Shown here: positions 21,491 through 21,636 of the stretch, in pieces
How positions within the stretch are numbered: the first letter of the stretch is position 1
Layout: each line of letters begins with the position of its first letter
Origin: Actinomycetota bacterium
GTDB lineage: Bacteria; Actinomycetota; Actinomycetes; S36-B12; UBA5976
DNA: 21,636 nt
Assembly: GCA_017853815.1 (NCBI GenBank)
Contig: JAFMIT010000016.1
Span: forward strand, 1-21,636
Direction of reading: 5' to 3'
The notes under the pieces: generated by a model
Databases searched by the model: none
Told to the model about the DNA's origin: nothing
What the model saw: only the letters and a program-made list of their open reading frames with translations
Position numbers and translations under genes: made by a program

Positions 21491-21636
21491 CAGCTGAGAC
21501 CTTTCACTTCCAGGAGGGCTTGCTTGAAAATCTTCATCTCATCGGGGGTGCCAATGGTGACGCGAAGCCAGCCTGCAGGACCTACCTCGCGGATGAGAAC
21601 ACCACGATCAACTAGCGCCTGCCACGTTGCATGACG
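21490..21636 (-). CDS. hisC: Histidinol-phosphate aminotransferase (partial, C-terminal end)
   Basis: PLP enzyme that transaminates imidazole acetol phosphate to histidinol phosphate. Only the last 48 codons and the stop lie in the window; the rest is beyond the right edge. The fragment reads WQALVDRGVLIREVGPAGW then LRVTIGTPDEM, which matches the C-terminal substrate-binding arginine region (LRVTIG) of HisC. The stop overlaps the hisB start by one base, as expected for the hisC-hisB order of actinobacteria. Confidence 0.92.
   Translation of the reverse strand, partial: RHATWQALVDRGVLIREVGPAGWLRVTIGTPDEMKIFKQALLEVKGLS

Noticed and set aside
20810..21634. 274-codon open frame on the plus strand across hisH/hisB/hisC
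   Set aside because: It lies wholly antisense to three clear his genes, has no recognisable motif, and the translation is compositionally odd. It is a codon-usage shadow.

Overview
The window is a stretch of an actinobacterial (Actinomycetota) chromosome. Every gene I can support lies on the minus strand, so the order of transcription runs from the right end to the left end. The assignment rests on gene order and families: a his operon running into trp genes, a bifunctional HisA/TrpF enzyme of the PriA type, a Trp-associated membrane protein, an HGxxPAAW small membrane protein, and a BldD regulator beside pyrR. GC content, sampled by eye from a few lines, is roughly 50-62%, lower than in Streptomyces. 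I cannot name the genus; a mid-GC, possibly planktonic, actinomycete would fit.

Region 1 (about 21636 to 9086): one tightly packed gene train. hisC (partial)-hisB-hisH-priA-hisF-hisI-trpE are chained by 1- or 4-base stop/start overlaps, apart from a 9-base gap before hisI. They are followed by the Trp-associated membrane protein, the HGxxPAAW protein, an OmpR-type response regulator with its sensor kinase, then trpC-trpB-trpA and a redox/lipoprotein group (MauE/DoxX-like membrane protein, DsbA-like thioredoxin, lgt). No trpF, trpD or trpG is present; PriA is expected to do the TrpF step. The two-component system inside the trp genes is the most unusual part of the layout.

Region 2 (about 9085 to 1496): a 113-base spacer carrying a candidate promoter inside a perfect 7-base inverted repeat precedes gltB-gltD (NADPH glutamate synthase, overlapping by 8 bases) and pyk (pyruvate kinase). 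Glutamate synthase supplies the glutamate and glutamine balance on which the his and trp pathways draw.

Region 3 (1495 to 1): bldD, whose protein keeps the cyclic-di-GMP signature and whose upstream gap holds a candidate leaderless promoter overlapped by a BldD-box-like site; then a leader with a textbook PyrR binding-loop RNA that covers the ribosome binding site of pyrR; then pyrR and the 5' part of pyrB, overlapping by one base.

No rRNA, tRNA, CRISPR, insertion sequence or phage gene was recognised. The longest gap between genes is 113 bases. Start codons were moved from the longest open frame for pyk, gltD, lgt, priA, trpE, the Trp-associated protein and the HGxxPAAW protein; the reasons are given in each entry.
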